Of a DNA stretch of 64,000 nt, positions 41,096 through 51,247 are shown piece after piece. The stretch is taken from NCBI RefSeq assembly GCF_002915575.1, contig NZ_PQGD01000011.1, forward strand, positions 155,200 through 219,199, written 5' to 3'. Positions within the stretch are counted from its first letter, which is position 1. The number at the start of each line of letters is the position of its first letter. The notes beneath the pieces were generated by a model. That model was not told the origin of the DNA. It made no database searches and worked only from the letters and a program-made list of their open reading frames with translations. The DNA comes from Superficieibacter electus (lineage in GTDB: Bacteria; Pseudomonadota; Gammaproteobacteria; Enterobacterales; Enterobacteriaceae). Made by a program: the position numbers and the translations under genes.

Positions 41096-42237
41096 CTTTC
41101 GGTCAACATTCCCACCTGTAGCGTCGCGGCAATGTTGCGGGATGCGCGGTAGATATTATCAAACGCGCCCCTGAATGCTTCCTCAAGCGTGCTGATACTG
41201 GTCAGCACGCTGAACACGGCATCAATGCCATACTGGTGCACAACCCCGACATCTTTCGTCAGACTACCGGCAATGCCAATCACCGGCTTATGGTATTTTT
41301 TAGCGACCTGCGCCACGCCCACCGGCACTTTGCCGTTGATGCTCTGGCTGTCGATTCGACCTTCCCCCGTCACCACCCACGTACAATCATGGATGTGCTC
41401 TTCGAGGTTAAGCGCCTGAGTAACGATCTCAATACCGCTGCGCAACTCCGCGCCGAGAAACGCCATCAGCGCCGCGCCCATACCGCCCGCCGCACCTGCG
41501 CCGGGCACCTGTTTAACATCAATACGCAGGGATTTTTTAATGACATCGGCGTAATGGTCGAGATTGCGATCCAGTTCGACAATCAGTTCTTCGGTCGCGC
41601 CTTTTTGCGGACCAAACACGCGAGACGCACCTTTTTCGCCGGTCAGCGGATTGGTCACATCGCAAGCCACGCGGATCGTGCATTCGCGCAGGCGTGGGTC
41701 CAGGTCAGTAACATCAATCGTATTCAGGCTTATCAGGCTGCCACCACCGTTGCCGATGTCGTTGCCGTCAGCATCGCTGAGTTTTGCCCCCAGCGCCTGC
41801 ACCATACCTGCGCCGCCGTCATTGGTGGCGCTACCGCCAATGCCGATAATAATATTTCTCGCACCGTGCTCCAGGGCCTGCAAAATCAGCTCGCCGGTAC
41901 CACGGGACGTCGTAATTAATGGATTGCGCTGTGCGGGAGGCACCAGCGCCAGCCCACTGGCCGCCGCCATTTCAATAAACGCGGTCTTGCCATCACCGGA
42001 GATCCCCCAGCTGGCCTCAACCGGTTCGCCTAACGGCCCTGTGACCTGAGCGGTATATTCCGTCCCCTGCGTTGCGGCGATCATCGCTTCAACCGTCCCT
42101 TCCCCTCCATCAGCGACCGGAACAGAGACATATTGCGCATCAGGAAAAATTTCCCGAAATCCTTTTTCTATCGCCTGAGCTACCTCGCTGGCAGAAAGGC
42201 TTTCTTTATAAGAGTCTGGGGCGATTACGATTTTCAT
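41092..42237 (-). CDS. garK: Glycerate 2-kinase GarK
   Basis: 381 residues from ATG 42237 (MKIVIAPDSYKESLSA). Glycerate kinase of the GarK/GlxK family: phosphorylates D-glycerate to 2-phosphoglycerate, the last step of galactarate/glucarate breakdown. Signatures: PVADGGEGTVEAM, GIGGSATNDGGAGM, VACDVTNPLTGEKGASRVFGPQKGA and VTGEGRIDSQS. A longer start at 42291 is not supported by homologue length. Its 3' end overlaps the rnpB promoter. Confidence 0.95.
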   Translation of the reverse strand: MKIVIAPDSYKESLSASEVAQAIEKGFREIFPDAQYVSVPVADGGEGTVEAMIAATQGTEYTAQVTGPLGEPVEASWGISGDGKTAFIEMAAASGLALVPPAQRNPLITTSRGTGELILQALEHGARNIIIGIGGSATNDGGAGMVQALGAKLSDADGNDIGNGGGSLISLNTIDVTDLDPRLRECTIRVACDVTNPLTGEKGASRVFGPQKGATEELIVELDRNLDHYADVIKKSLRIDVKQVPGAGAAGGMGAALMAFLGAELRSGIEIVTQALNLEEHIHDCTWVVTGEGRIDSQSINGKVPVGVAQVAKKYHKPVIGIAGSLTKDVGVVHQYGIDAVFSVLTSISTLEEAFRGAFDNIYRASRNIAATLQVGMLTER

Positions 42238-42295
42238 AGTGAGTAGCCTGTTACCACGCAACACCGAAGGATTTGCCTCTCCGGCCCACAAAGGC

Positions 42296-42340
42296 GTATT
42301 GCATCAGGCCCGGCAGCATGCGCCGCCGGGCAATACGTTG
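42296..42340. repeat. REP element between garR and garK
   Basis: GCATCAGGCCCGGCAGCATGCGCCGCCGGGCAATACG, a REP-type palindrome filling the garR-garK gap. In such operons REPs often stabilise upstream mRNA. Confidence 0.75.
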
Positions 42341-43231
42341 TTAGCGAGAGACTTCGACTTTCGCCAGTTTTTCGTAGTAGCACGCGATGGCGCTATGGTC
42401 ATCGTTACCGTGACCGTCAGCACGCAGCGCCTGCATCATTTCCATTACCGCCGCGGTCAGCGGAAGCTGCGCGCCCACGCCGTGAGAGGTATCCAGCGCA
42501 TTAGCCAGATCTTTAATGTGCAGATCAATACGGAAGCCCGGCTTGAAGTTACGATCCATCACCATCGGCGCTTTGGCATCCAGCACGGTGCTGCCCGCCA
42601 GACCACCACGAATCGCCTGATATACCAGATCCGGGTTAACACCTGCTTTGGTGGCCAGCGTCAGCGCTTCGGACATGGCGGCAATATTCAGCGCCACGAT
42701 CACCTGGTTTGCCAGTTTGGTCACGTTACCTGCGCCAATGTCGCCAGTGTGCACCACCGAGCCAGCCATCGCTTTCATCAGATCGTAGTATTTATCGAAG
42801 ATCGCTTTGTCACCGCCGACCATGACGGACAGCGTGCCATCGATGGCTTTCGGTTCGCCGCCGCTGACCGGCGCGTCCAGCATCTCAACGCCTTTTGCTT
42901 TTAAGGCTTCGCTAATTTCACGGCTTGCCAGCGGAGCGATCGAACTCATGTCGATAACCACAGTACCGGCTTTCGCGCCTTCAATAATACCGCCTTCACC
43001 CAGCGCCACTTCTTTAACGTGCGGGGAGTTCGGCAGCATAGTAATGATCACGTCACACTGCTCGGCAATTGCCTTAGCCGTCGTCGCGGTTTCTGCGCCT
43101 GCGGCCACCACGTCAGCGACGGCTTCAGGATTACGGTCAGAAACCACCAGCGAGTAACCGGCTTTAATGAGGTTTTTGCTCATTGGTTTGCCCATGATGC
43201 CCAGGCCAATGAAACCTACTTTAATGGTCAT
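42341..43231 (-). CDS. garR: Tartronate semialdehyde reductase GarR
   Basis: A 296-residue beta-hydroxyacid dehydrogenase. The N-terminal NAD(P) motif is GFIGLGIMGKPMSKNL, the substrate motif is DAPVSGGEPKAIDG, and the catalytic lysine is in GNVTKLANQ. It reduces tartronate semialdehyde, made from the GarL product, to D-glycerate for GarK. Nearly identical to E. coli. Confidence 0.96.
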   Translation of the reverse strand: MTIKVGFIGLGIMGKPMSKNLIKAGYSLVVSDRNPEAVADVVAAGAETATTAKAIAEQCDVIITMLPNSPHVKEVALGEGGIIEGAKAGTVVIDMSSIAPLASREISEALKAKGVEMLDAPVSGGEPKAIDGTLSVMVGGDKAIFDKYYDLMKAMAGSVVHTGDIGAGNVTKLANQVIVALNIAAMSEALTLATKAGVNPDLVYQAIRGGLAGSTVLDAKAPMVMDRNFKPGFRIDLHIKDLANALDTSHGVGAQLPLTAAVMEMMQALRADGHGNDDHSAIACYYEKLAKVEVSR

Positions 43232-43260
43232 AATCGTTCTCTCTCTTCTTTCGGTGGTGG

Positions 43261-44031
43261 TTATTTCTTAAAGGAATCGGCGAGTTTTTGCGTCGCGCCA
43301 CGGAACACGCCTAAATCGCTGCCAACGGCCACAAAGGTGGCACCCATTTCCAGGTAGCGACGCGCATCGGCATCAACCGGTGCCAGGATGCCGCACGGTT
43401 TACCGTGGGCTTTGGCGCTGGCAAAAATCTGCTTAATGCACTGCTGAACGTCCGGATGCGAAGCATTGCCAAGATGCCCCAGCGCGGCGGCTAAATCGCT
43501 TGGTCCGACAAAGATACCGTCCACGCCGTCGGTCGCCGCAATAGCATCGACGTTATCCACGCCCTGCTGGCTCTCGATCTGCACGATGATGGTGATGTTT
43601 TTGTTGGACTGCGCGAAGTAATCCGGCACGGTGCCAAACATATTGGCGCGGTGAGATACGGAAACACCGCGGATGCCTTCCGGCGGATAACGGGTAGACG
43701 CGACTGCCAGTGCGGCTTCTTCCTGAGACTCGACGAACGGGATCAGAAAGTTATAGAAGCCGATGTCCAGCAGACGTTTGATGATCACCGGCTCGTTGGT
43801 CGGTACGCGAACCACTGGCGCACTGGTACTGCCCTTCAGGGCCATCAGTTGCGGAATAAAGGTAGAAATATCGTTCGGCGCGTGTTCGCCATCCAGAACC
43901 AGCCAGTCAAATCCTGCCAGGCCCAGCACCTCGGTGCTGATCGGGCTTGCCAGCGCAGACCAGCAGCCAATCTGTACCTGCTGCGCGGCCAGCGCAGCTT
44001 TGAATTTGTTCGGGAAAATATCGTTATTCAT
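43261..44031 (-). CDS. garL: 2-dehydro-3-deoxyglucarate aldolase GarL
   Basis: 256 residues from ATG 44031 ([14 protein letters not shown]); the longer frame to 44094 is not used in homologues. HpcH/HpaI class II aldolase that cleaves 2-keto-3-deoxyglucarate to pyruvate and tartronate semialdehyde. Conserved: [34 protein letters not shown] and [16 protein letters not shown] (metal-ligand Glu and Asp). Confidence 0.96.
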   Translation of the reverse strand: MNNDIFPNKFKAALAAQQVQIGCWSALASPISTEVLGLAGFDWLVLDGEHAPNDISTFIPQLMALKGSTSAPVVRVPTNEPVIIKRLLDIGFYNFLIPFVESQEEAALAVASTRYPPEGIRGVSVSHRANMFGTVPDYFAQSNKNITIIVQIESQQGVDNVDAIAATDGVDGIFVGPSDLAAALGHLGNASHPDVQQCIKQIFASAKAHGKPCGILAPVDADARRYLEMGATFVAVGSDLGVFRGATQKLADSFKK

Positions 44032-44059
44032 CGTGTATACCTTGTAACTTAACCGTGAA

Positions 44060-45391
44060 TTATTTTTGCAGTTCCATACGCTTGATGTCGCCAACGATAA
44101 ACAGGTAGCAGACCATCGCCATCAGTGCTGAACAGCCTACGAAGATCAGCGCAGCGTTGAAGGAGTGCAATTCGCTCACCAGATAACCAATGACCAGCGG
44201 AGTGACGATAGAAGCAACGTTACCAAACACGTTAAACACGCCACCGCACAGGCCGACAATTTCTTTTGGCGCGGTATCGGAGATCACCGGCCAGCCCAGC
44301 GCACCAAAACCTTTACCGAAGAACGCCAGCGCCATCAGCGTCACCACCAGGGTGGTATTATTGGTGTAATTACAGAGAATAATCGTTGATGCCAGCAGCA
44401 TTCCCAGCACAATCGGTAATTTACGTGCCAGCGTAATGGTTGCACCGCGTTTAATCAGGTGATCAGAGAACACCCCGCCCAACACGCCACCGGCGAAGCC
44501 GCACAGTGCCGGAATGGATGCCACCAGGCCCACTTTCAGAATCGACATGCCTTTGTCCTGCACCAGGTAAATCGGGAACCAGGTGAGGAAGAACCAGGTA
44601 ATGGTATTGATGAAATACTGACCAAAAAATACGCCAAGCATCATGCGGTTGGTCAGTAGTTGCTTGATGTAATGCAGTTTCGGACCCGTGGTGGTTACGC
44701 CAGGCTTTTTGTGATCCATATCAACCACCGCACCGCCTTTAGTAATGTAGTCCAGCTCCTGAGCAGACATACGCGGATGATCGGTCGGGTTATGAATAAA
44801 CTTCACCCACAGACCGGTCAGCATAAAGCCAATCACGCCCATTACGGTAAAGACATGTTCCCAGCCCCAGGCAAAGGTCAGCCAGCCGAGCAACGGCGAG
44901 AAAATGGCCAGCGAGAAGTACTGGGCCGCGTTAAACAGCGCTGAGGCCGTACCACGCTCTTTGGTCGGGAACCATGCCGCCACGATACGGGCGTTAGCCG
45001 GGAAGGATGGCGCTTCCGAGAAGCCCAGCATAAAACGCATGATAAACATGGAAATTCCCGCCCAGGCCAGCGGGAACATGTCCACAAAGCCCTGCAGGAA
45101 CGTAAACAGTGACCAGAAGAACAGGCTATACGTGTAGACTTTCTTCGAGCCGAATTTGTCCAGCAGCCAGCCGCCGGGGATTTGCATCAGCAGGTACGCC
45201 CAGCCGAATGCAGAAAAGATGTAGCCCATCGAGATGGCGCTAAGATGCAATTCTTTAGCGACTTCGGTCCCGGCAATTGATAGCGTAGCGCGATCCGCAT
45301 AGTTTACTGCCGTCACAATAAAGATAATCAGCAGTATTATATAGCGGGTGGGAATACCCTTTTTAGATGCAACAGCAGTATCCAGCGACAT
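44060..45391 (-). CDS. garP: Galactarate/glucarate:H+ symporter GarP (MFS)
   Basis: A 443-residue major facilitator with twelve helices, related to ExuT here ([42 protein letters not shown]). It takes up galactarate and glucarate. First gene of garPLRK, divergent from garD. Confidence 0.95.
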   Translation of the reverse strand: MSLDTAVASKKGIPTRYIILLIIFIVTAVNYADRATLSIAGTEVAKELHLSAISMGYIFSAFGWAYLLMQIPGGWLLDKFGSKKVYTYSLFFWSLFTFLQGFVDMFPLAWAGISMFIMRFMLGFSEAPSFPANARIVAAWFPTKERGTASALFNAAQYFSLAIFSPLLGWLTFAWGWEHVFTVMGVIGFMLTGLWVKFIHNPTDHPRMSAQELDYITKGGAVVDMDHKKPGVTTTGPKLHYIKQLLTNRMMLGVFFGQYFINTITWFFLTWFPIYLVQDKGMSILKVGLVASIPALCGFAGGVLGGVFSDHLIKRGATITLARKLPIVLGMLLASTIILCNYTNNTTLVVTLMALAFFGKGFGALGWPVISDTAPKEIVGLCGGVFNVFGNVASIVTPLVIGYLVSELHSFNAALIFVGCSALMAMVCYLFIVGDIKRMELQK

Positions 45392-45799
45392 TAATTTATC
45401 CTCAGGTACGGAGTCATCTGTTTAATAATTTTTTTCAGATGAGATTACTGATTATTTATTGATGCAGGCATCTCAATAAACAGACCAGACACAATGTAAT
45501 TGGCAATTAGTATAATCAGCCTGAAGCGAATACACATTGTGTATATGACCAATTAACAGGTGCTTATTTATTAATAGTTATGGCATATGCACATACTTAT
45601 GGGCGCTAATCCACAGATCTTATCATTGCCCGCCTTACGCCATGCCCTACCGCGAAAATGAGTGATCTGGATCACATTCTTATTTCTTAAGTCAGTGCAT
45701 TCTTAATCTCATAATATTGAGGTTTTAATCTTTTATACTTTTCTAAAACGCTCAGATTACCGTTTTTTATTATCTACTTTTGCTGGAGAATACTGGACA
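45392..45799. promoter_or_regulatory. garP / garD divergent control region
   Basis: 408 bases. A perfect palindrome ATACACA-t-TGTGTAT at 45530-45544 is a candidate operator, possibly for the regulator CdaR, which controls these genes in E. coli. A CRP-type site AGTGA-tctgga-TCACA lies at 45661-45676, about 125 bases before garD. No gene was seen. Confidence 0.6.
45661..45676. promoter_or_regulatory. CRP binding site upstream of garD
   Basis: AGTGATCTGGATCACA matches TGTGA-N6-TCACA at nine of ten positions; fits catabolite control of sugar-acid genes. Confidence 0.65.
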
Positions 45800-47371
45800 A
45801 TGGCCGACATCGAAATTAGACAGCAGTCGCCTGCGGCGTTCTATATTAAAGTGCACGATACCGATAACGTGGCAATTATTGTCAACGATAACGGTTTAAA
45901 AGCGGGCACGCGTTTTCCTGATGGGCTGGAGCTGATTGAGCATATTCCACAAGGGCATAAAGTGGCGCTGGTGGATATTCCCATCCACGGCGAAATCATT
46001 CGCTACGGTGAAGTGATTGGTTATGCCGTGCGCGATATCGCACAGGGTAGCTGGATCGACGAATCCACCGTTGAGCTGCCAAAAGCGCCGCCGCTGAATA
46101 CCCTGCCGCTGGCGACCAAAGTGCCGGAACCGCTGCCGCCGCTGGAAGGTTATACTTTCGAAGGCTACCGTAATCCGGACGGTAGCGTCGGCACTAAAAA
46201 TCTGCTCGGTATTACGACCAGCGTGCATTGCGTGGCGGGCGTGGTGGATTATGTGGTGAAAATCATTGAGCGCGATCTGCTGCCAAAATATCCGAATGTC
46301 GATGGTGTAGTTGGACTTAATCACCTTTACGGCTGCGGCGTGGCAATCAACGCTCCGGCGGCGATTATACCTATTCGCACCATTCACAATATCTCGCTGA
46401 ACCCAAACTTTGGCGGCGAAGTGATGGTCGTCGGCCTCGGCTGTGAAAAACTGCAGCCGGAACGCCTGTTGCAGGGGACGGAAGATGTCAAAGCCATCCC
46501 GGTTGATGACGCCAGCATTGTCCGTTTGCAGGATGAACATCACGTCGGTTTTAAATCCATGGTCGACGATATTCTGGTCGTGGCCGAGCGTCATCTGCAA
46601 AAACTGAACCAGCGCCAGCGTGAGACCTGCCCGGCATCTGAACTGGTGGTGGGTATGCAGTGCGGCGGCAGCGACGCCTTCTCCGGCGTCACCGCCAACC
46701 CGGCGGTGGGTTATGCCTCCGATCTGCTGATCCGCTGCGGCGGCACGGTGATGTTCTCTGAGGTCACCGAGGTACGTGATGCAATCCACCTGCTCACGCC
46801 GCGCGCCATCAACGAAGAAGTAGGTAAACGCCTGCTGGAAGAGATGGCCTGGTACGATAACTATCTCGACGTGGGGAAAACCGACCGCAGCGCCAACCCC
46901 TCTCCGGGCAACAAAAAAGGCGGCCTGGCGAACGTGGTGGAAAAAGCGCTCGGCTCCATCGCCAAGTCCGGTAAAAGCGCGATTTCCGAAGTGCTGTCCC
47001 CCGGCCAGCGCCCGACCAAACGCGGCCTGATTTATGCGGCGACGCCCGCCAGCGATTTTGTCTGTGGTACGCAGCAGGTAGCTTCCGGCATCACCGTTCA
47101 GGTCTTTACCACCGGCCGTGGTACGCCTTATGGCCTGATGGCGGTGCCCGTCATCAAAATGGCAACCCGTACCGAACTGGCAAACCGTTGGTATGACCTG
47201 ATGGATATCAATGCGGGCACCATCGCCACCGGGGAAGAAACTATTGAGGATGTGGGCTGGAAACTGTTCCACTTTATTCTTGACGTGGCAAGCGGGCGGA
47301 AAAAAACCTTCTCGGATCAATGGGGTTTACATAACCAACTGGCGGTGTTTAACCCGGCACCGGTGACCTGA
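45800..47371 (+). CDS. garD: Galactarate dehydratase GarD
   Basis: A 523-residue UxaA-family dehydratase that converts galactarate to 5-keto-4-deoxyglucarate for GarL. The N-terminal SAF domain (about 10-95) precedes the catalytic domain with [37 protein letters not shown] and [11 protein letters not shown], the same motif order as UxaA. Iron-dependent in E. coli. Divergent from garPLRK. A 474-codon minus-strand frame across it is an antisense shadow. Confidence 0.96.
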   Translation: MADIEIRQQSPAAFYIKVHDTDNVAIIVNDNGLKAGTRFPDGLELIEHIPQGHKVALVDIPIHGEIIRYGEVIGYAVRDIAQGSWIDESTVELPKAPPLNTLPLATKVPEPLPPLEGYTFEGYRNPDGSVGTKNLLGITTSVHCVAGVVDYVVKIIERDLLPKYPNVDGVVGLNHLYGCGVAINAPAAIIPIRTIHNISLNPNFGGEVMVVGLGCEKLQPERLLQGTEDVKAIPVDDASIVRLQDEHHVGFKSMVDDILVVAERHLQKLNQRQRETCPASELVVGMQCGGSDAFSGVTANPAVGYASDLLIRCGGTVMFSEVTEVRDAIHLLTPRAINEEVGKRLLEEMAWYDNYLDVGKTDRSANPSPGNKKGGLANVVEKALGSIAKSGKSAISEVLSPGQRPTKRGLIYAATPASDFVCGTQQVASGITVQVFTTGRGTPYGLMAVPVIKMATRTELANRWYDLMDINAGTIATGEETIEDVGWKLFHFILDVASGRKKTFSDQWGLHNQLAVFNPAPVT

Positions 47372-47384
47372 TTCAGAAAGTGCG

Positions 47385-47416
47385 TTAACCCTGGCGGGGA
47401 GACCTGCCGGGGTTAA
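47385..47416 (+). terminator. Hairpin after garD
   Basis: TTAACCCtggc ... gccgGGGTTAA stem 14 bases past the garD stop; lacks a clear T-tract, so only a probable terminator. Confidence 0.5.
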
Positions 47417-47473
47417 GGCGGATAGTTAATAAAGATCTTATTAATTAACAAGTAGGCGCAGAGTAGAACGCGT

Positions 47474-47505
47474 TGCCTGACGGCGCTTCGCTTGCACAGG
47501 CCTAC
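47474..47505. repeat. REP element between garD and hmuV
   Basis: GCCTGACGGCGCTTCGCTTGCACAGGCCTAC, a REP unit in the convergent intergenic region. Confidence 0.75.
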
Positions 47506-47512
47506 ATCTTCA

Positions 47513-47540
47513 AAGGCTCCCGCCAGGGAGCCTTTGTTAT
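47513..47540. terminator. Bidirectional hairpin between garD and hmuV
   Basis: AAAGGCTCCC-gcca-GGGAGCCTTT, a ten-base stem reaching the hmuV stop codon; probably ends transcripts from either side. Confidence 0.7.
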
Positions 47541-48316
47541 GAACACAGAAAAACATGCGGCGTATCGCTGCCTGGATGGGAACGCACCTCAACCTCTGCG
47601 CCATACCATTGCGTAATAACATCGGTTTGAATCACCTGCCGGGGCGTCCCCTGCGCGACCAGTTTTCCGTTATTCAATAGCAGCACGCGGTCGGCCCATA
47701 AGGCCGCGAGGTTAAGATCGTGTAATACGATACAAACGTGCAGTTTCCCGCTGACGATGAGTTTTTTCAGTAAGCGTAACAGTTGCTGTTGATGATAAAG
47801 ATCCAGCGCCGAAGTGGGTTCATCAAGAAACAGCCAGCCTTCAGGCGCACCGTTGTTCCACAATTGCGCCAGGCTGCGCGCCAGTTGAACCCGCTGCTGC
47901 TCACCGCCGGACAAGGTGGCATAGTGGCGACGCGCCAGATCGTCACAGCCGGTTAACGCCATTACCTCGCGGACAATCTCTGCTTCATGCAGTGCTCCCC
48001 ACGGCGCACGTCCCATGGCGACGATAGCCTCCACCGGCCAGTCAAAACGCAACTGCGTCTGCTGCAACATCACCGCACGGCGGCGGGAAAGCGCACGGGC
48101 GGGCCATTGTGTGAGCGATTGTCCCGCCAGCCAGCATTCCCCCTGCTCTGCCGACAAATACCCGGTCAGCAAACGCAGCAGCGTGGATTTCCCCGCACCA
48201 TTAGGGCCAATCAATGCCACCAGCTCACCGCAGGCAAGCATTAACGAGACGTCGTCGATCAGCCAGCGCTGTCCACGTTGCAAACGTAAGTGGCTTGCGA
48301 TTAGCGAATTATCCAT
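47537..48316 (-). CDS. hmuV: Haemin ABC importer ATPase HmuV
   Basis: A 259-residue ABC ATPase. Walker A GPNGAGKS is at residues 37-44, the signature is LSGGEQQRVQLARSL, and Walker B is WLFLDEPTSALD followed by the switch His in VLHDLNLAALWADR. It powers haem import through HmuU. It overlaps hmuU by eight bases and is the last gene of hmuRSTUV. Confidence 0.93.
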   Translation of the reverse strand: MDNSLIASHLRLQRGQRWLIDDVSLMLACGELVALIGPNGAGKSTLLRLLTGYLSAEQGECWLAGQSLTQWPARALSRRRAVMLQQTQLRFDWPVEAIVAMGRAPWGALHEAEIVREVMALTGCDDLARRHYATLSGGEQQRVQLARSLAQLWNNGAPEGWLFLDEPTSALDLYHQQQLLRLLKKLIVSGKLHVCIVLHDLNLAALWADRVLLLNNGKLVAQGTPRQVIQTDVITQWYGAEVEVRSHPGSDTPHVFLCS

Positions 48317-49304
48317 CCGTAGTTCTCCTTTGGCGGAAAATTAACCACAGAAACCACGGCGCGCCGAGCAGGCTGGTAATCAGCCCCACCGGCATCTCCG
48401 CGGGCACCACCACGGTGCGGGCGGCGGTGTCGGCAATCAGTAAGAGTATCGCCCCTGCCAGCAGCGAGCCCGGCACCAGCGCCCGATGATCTGCGCCGAG
48501 CCACATGCGCATCAGGTGCGGCACCACCAGGCCAAGAAAGCCGATAATGCCGCTGATGGCCACCGCCGCCGCCACCAGCAGGGCGCTGCAAAGCAGCATT
48601 ACGCGCTGGATCTGCGGCACATTCACCCCAAGGTAATGCGCTTCTTCGTCACCCAGTTGCAGCAGGTTGAGCTGGCGGGCAACGCACCACACCGCCACTG
48701 CCGAGGGCAAAATCAGCGTGGTCGCCACCGCCAGCGTGGACCACTGCGCCTGACCGAGGCTGCCCATGCCCCACTGCGAGAGCTGACGAAGCTGGGCGTC
48801 GTTGCTGATCCATGACAGCAGCCCGCCCGCCGCGCCGCACAGCGCGTTAATGGCAATACCCACCAGTAACAGCCGCGACAGCGAGTTATCGCGGGCCTTG
48901 CTGAGCAGGAAAATGACCGCCATCACCGCCAGACTGCCGATAAATGCCGCCAGCATTGGTGCATACAGCGCCACGATGGCAGGCACTGGCAAGGGTAAAA
49001 TCAGCCAGCAGGCCACCGCCAGCGCACTACCGCTGCTGATCCCCAGCAAGCCCGGATCGGCAAGCGGATTGCGAAACAGCCCCTGCATCACGCAGCCAGA
49101 GAGCGCCAGCGCCGCGCCGACCACCAGCGCCAACAACACGCGCGGCAGGCGAATGGTCAGCCAGATCTGGCGTAGCGCGTCGTCACTGCTATGCCACAGG
49201 CGGCTTAACGGCAGCGACATCGCGCCCTGGGTCGTCGCCGCCAGAGTCAGGGCGATCAGGACCAGCAACATTCCCCACAGCGAGTATGTCACCGTGCGGC
49301 GCAT
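48309..49304 (-). CDS. hmuU: Haemin ABC importer permease HmuU
   Basis: A 331-residue BtuC/FecCD-type permease with about ten helices. Typical segments: RLPRVLLALVVGAALALSGCVMQGLFRNPLADPGLLGISSG-like run near residue 50 and GFLGLVVPHLMRMWLGADHRALVPGSLL. It carries haem across the inner membrane with HmuT and HmuV. The ATG at 49304 overlaps the hmuT stop by one base (TGATG). Confidence 0.93.
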   Translation of the reverse strand: MRRTVTYSLWGMLLVLIALTLAATTQGAMSLPLSRLWHSSDDALRQIWLTIRLPRVLLALVVGAALALSGCVMQGLFRNPLADPGLLGISSGSALAVACWLILPLPVPAIVALYAPMLAAFIGSLAVMAVIFLLSKARDNSLSRLLLVGIAINALCGAAGGLLSWISNDAQLRQLSQWGMGSLGQAQWSTLAVATTLILPSAVAVWCVARQLNLLQLGDEEAHYLGVNVPQIQRVMLLCSALLVAAAVAISGIIGFLGLVVPHLMRMWLGADHRALVPGSLLAGAILLLIADTAARTVVVPAEMPVGLITSLLGAPWFLWLIFRQRRTTDG

Positions 49305-50122
49305 CAGGGCAGTTGCTCCGCTTTTTTCCGCAGATCCAGCAGTGCCTGCGGCGTGCGCACGCTAAAGCCGAGCAGCGCCATATCATCAATGATCATCACC
49401 TGCTTATTGCGCCCGGCAGGCGTCTGCGCCAGACCCGGCAGCTTCCACAGGTTTTCCTCACCGCCCATGCTTTTGACCCCGTCGGCGGAGATCACGATCA
49501 GGTCCGGCTGGCTGGCGATAATCCCTTCCTGCGATAACCCGCGATAATGCGCAAAGCCCTGCATGGCATTCTGCAAACCTGCCGCGCGGATCGCGGCGTC
49601 GGCGGCAGTCTGCTGGCCAGCAACCATCGTTCCCATCCCGCCGTGACTTAACAGAAACAGTAACCGTTTGTTCACCGGAGAGGTCGGCAGGGCGGCGATT
49701 TGCGCCTTCAGCGTTTGTCGTAGCTGCTCGCCCTCGGCATTTTTACCGAGCGCATCGGCGACAACGGCAACTTTTTTATCGATCGCCGCCAGCGAGTTAT
49801 CGCCGGGTACGTTCACCACCCTGACGTGATTTTCTGCCACTTTTTGTAATACCACCGACGGCTGCGCCTGGCTGCCTGCCAGCACCAGATCCGGGCGCAG
49901 CGACAAGATGCCTTCGGTATTAAGCTGCCGTACGTAGCCGACATCCGGCAGTGTGCTGACCTCAGCAGGCCAGGTACTGGTTGTATCACGGCCGACAAGC
50001 TGCGACTGAGCGCCCAGCCGGTACACAATTTCGGTAATGTCGCCGCCCAGCGTCACGACTTTTTGCGTGGCAGCACTGGCCACCAGCGGCAGCGCCGCCA
50101 GCAGCATCAGGAGCTTTTTCAT
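49304..50122 (-). CDS. hmuT: Periplasmic haemin-binding protein HmuT
   Basis: A 272-residue class III substrate-binding protein with signal peptide MKKLLMLLAALPLVASA, cleaved after about residue 17. Two lobes of the BtuF/TroA type: VVTLGGDITEIVYRLGAQSQLVGRD, then LLFLLSHGGMGTMVAGQQTAADA. It receives haem from the outer-membrane receptor. It overlaps hmuS by four bases. Confidence 0.93.
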   Translation of the reverse strand: MKKLLMLLAALPLVASAATQKVVTLGGDITEIVYRLGAQSQLVGRDTTSTWPAEVSTLPDVGYVRQLNTEGILSLRPDLVLAGSQAQPSVVLQKVAENHVRVVNVPGDNSLAAIDKKVAVVADALGKNAEGEQLRQTLKAQIAALPTSPVNKRLLFLLSHGGMGTMVAGQQTAADAAIRAAGLQNAMQGFAHYRGLSQEGIIASQPDLIVISADGVKSMGGEENLWKLPGLAQTPAGRNKQVMIIDDMALLGFSVRTPQALLDLRKKAEQLP

Positions 50123-51171
50123 GCGGCTTTTCCTTCATTGCATAACGCATCAATCTGTTCGCGCCAGCGGGTTTGTTCCGGCTGGCCTTCGCTGCGCTGA
50201 CCGTAAAGCTGGGCAATCTGGGTGCCGTCAGCCGCGAACAGTTCAAGGCTGGTGACATGCCCGTCGGCGGTTGGCTTGCGGGTGATCCAGCTCTCTGCAA
50301 TGCCCGCGTCACGCAGGTGCAACGTAAAGTGTTCATTGAAAATATTGATCCAGCCTTTCATCGGCGTCAGCTTTTCCAGCGCGCCGGTGAAGATTTGTAC
50401 GCAGCCACGGTTTCCGACGAAGATCATGATCTCGTTGCCCTGATGTAAGACGGTATCCAGCAGGCGCGGCAAGGTATCGTTATCGACCTGACAGGCCAGA
50501 TCGTCGCCCACCAGACGAAAAGCCTGCTGGCGTGAAAGGTTGTGCGTTTTCAGCAGGCCAAAGAACTGGTGAACATCGGTCATCGCGCGCCATTCCCGAT
50601 CCAGCGCAGCCGCATCGGGGCGTTGCGCATACTGTTCGGCATCGGAGGCGGTGATAGTAAGGGGCTGATTATCTGACGTGGTAAAACGCGCGATCACTTC
50701 ATCCCATGCGGCTTTGTCGGTCTGCGCGGTGAGGTAAACTTTCAGCACCGCGTCGCCCTGATGATCGAAAAACTGAATGCTCTGGCGTTCACCGCGCGGG
50801 CTGTGTTCGCGCAGGCTGAACGCGCTGGCCCACTGAGTGATAAACAGGCGCAGATCGAGCGCGCGCGGATTAAGCACGATCCCGGCGCGTTCGCCAATAT
50901 GCTGGTTGGTAAAGCTGCCGGTGTGCTCATGCACGGCATAGTCGTTACGGCAGATGCATTTTGTCTCTCCCACCAGCTCCAGCGCGGCGAGAATGTCGCG
51001 CATCTCACCCGTTAAACGTACAGCATCGTGACCGACGCGGGCGTGAGCTAATTGCGCTTCACTGACGCCGAGGTCGGTGGCGATATCACGCGCGTATTTG
51101 GCGGGTTCCTGAACTTTAACCGACTGATATTGCTGCCAGAGTGTAGATACACCTTGAGATGATACTGACAT
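50119..51171 (-). CDS. hmuS: Haem-trafficking/degrading protein HmuS
   Basis: A 350-residue protein of the HmuS/ChuS/HemS family (two similar halves: about 45-170 and 200-340). Conserved sequences: GETKCICRNDYAVHEHTG and NEIMIFVGNRGCVQIFTG. It binds cytoplasmic haem, and family members release iron by haem breakdown. The ATG at 51171 follows AAGGAAG. It precedes hmuT and follows hmuR. Confidence 0.93.
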   Translation of the reverse strand: MSVSSQGVSTLWQQYQSVKVQEPAKYARDIATDLGVSEAQLAHARVGHDAVRLTGEMRDILAALELVGETKCICRNDYAVHEHTGSFTNQHIGERAGIVLNPRALDLRLFITQWASAFSLREHSPRGERQSIQFFDHQGDAVLKVYLTAQTDKAAWDEVIARFTTSDNQPLTITASDAEQYAQRPDAAALDREWRAMTDVHQFFGLLKTHNLSRQQAFRLVGDDLACQVDNDTLPRLLDTVLHQGNEIMIFVGNRGCVQIFTGALEKLTPMKGWINIFNEHFTLHLRDAGIAESWITRKPTADGHVTSLELFAADGTQIAQLYGQRSEGQPEQTRWREQIDALCNEGKAA

Positions 51172-51247
51172 TATGTTTGCTTCCTTATCAGGTTAAAAAC
51201 CCCCGGCAGCGATACCGGGGGAGTAAGCACTAAAACTAACGTTTCAC

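Noticed and set aside
45896-47320. 474-codon ORF on the minus strand
   Set aside because: It is fully antisense to garD, whose protein is unmistakable, and has no family character of its own.
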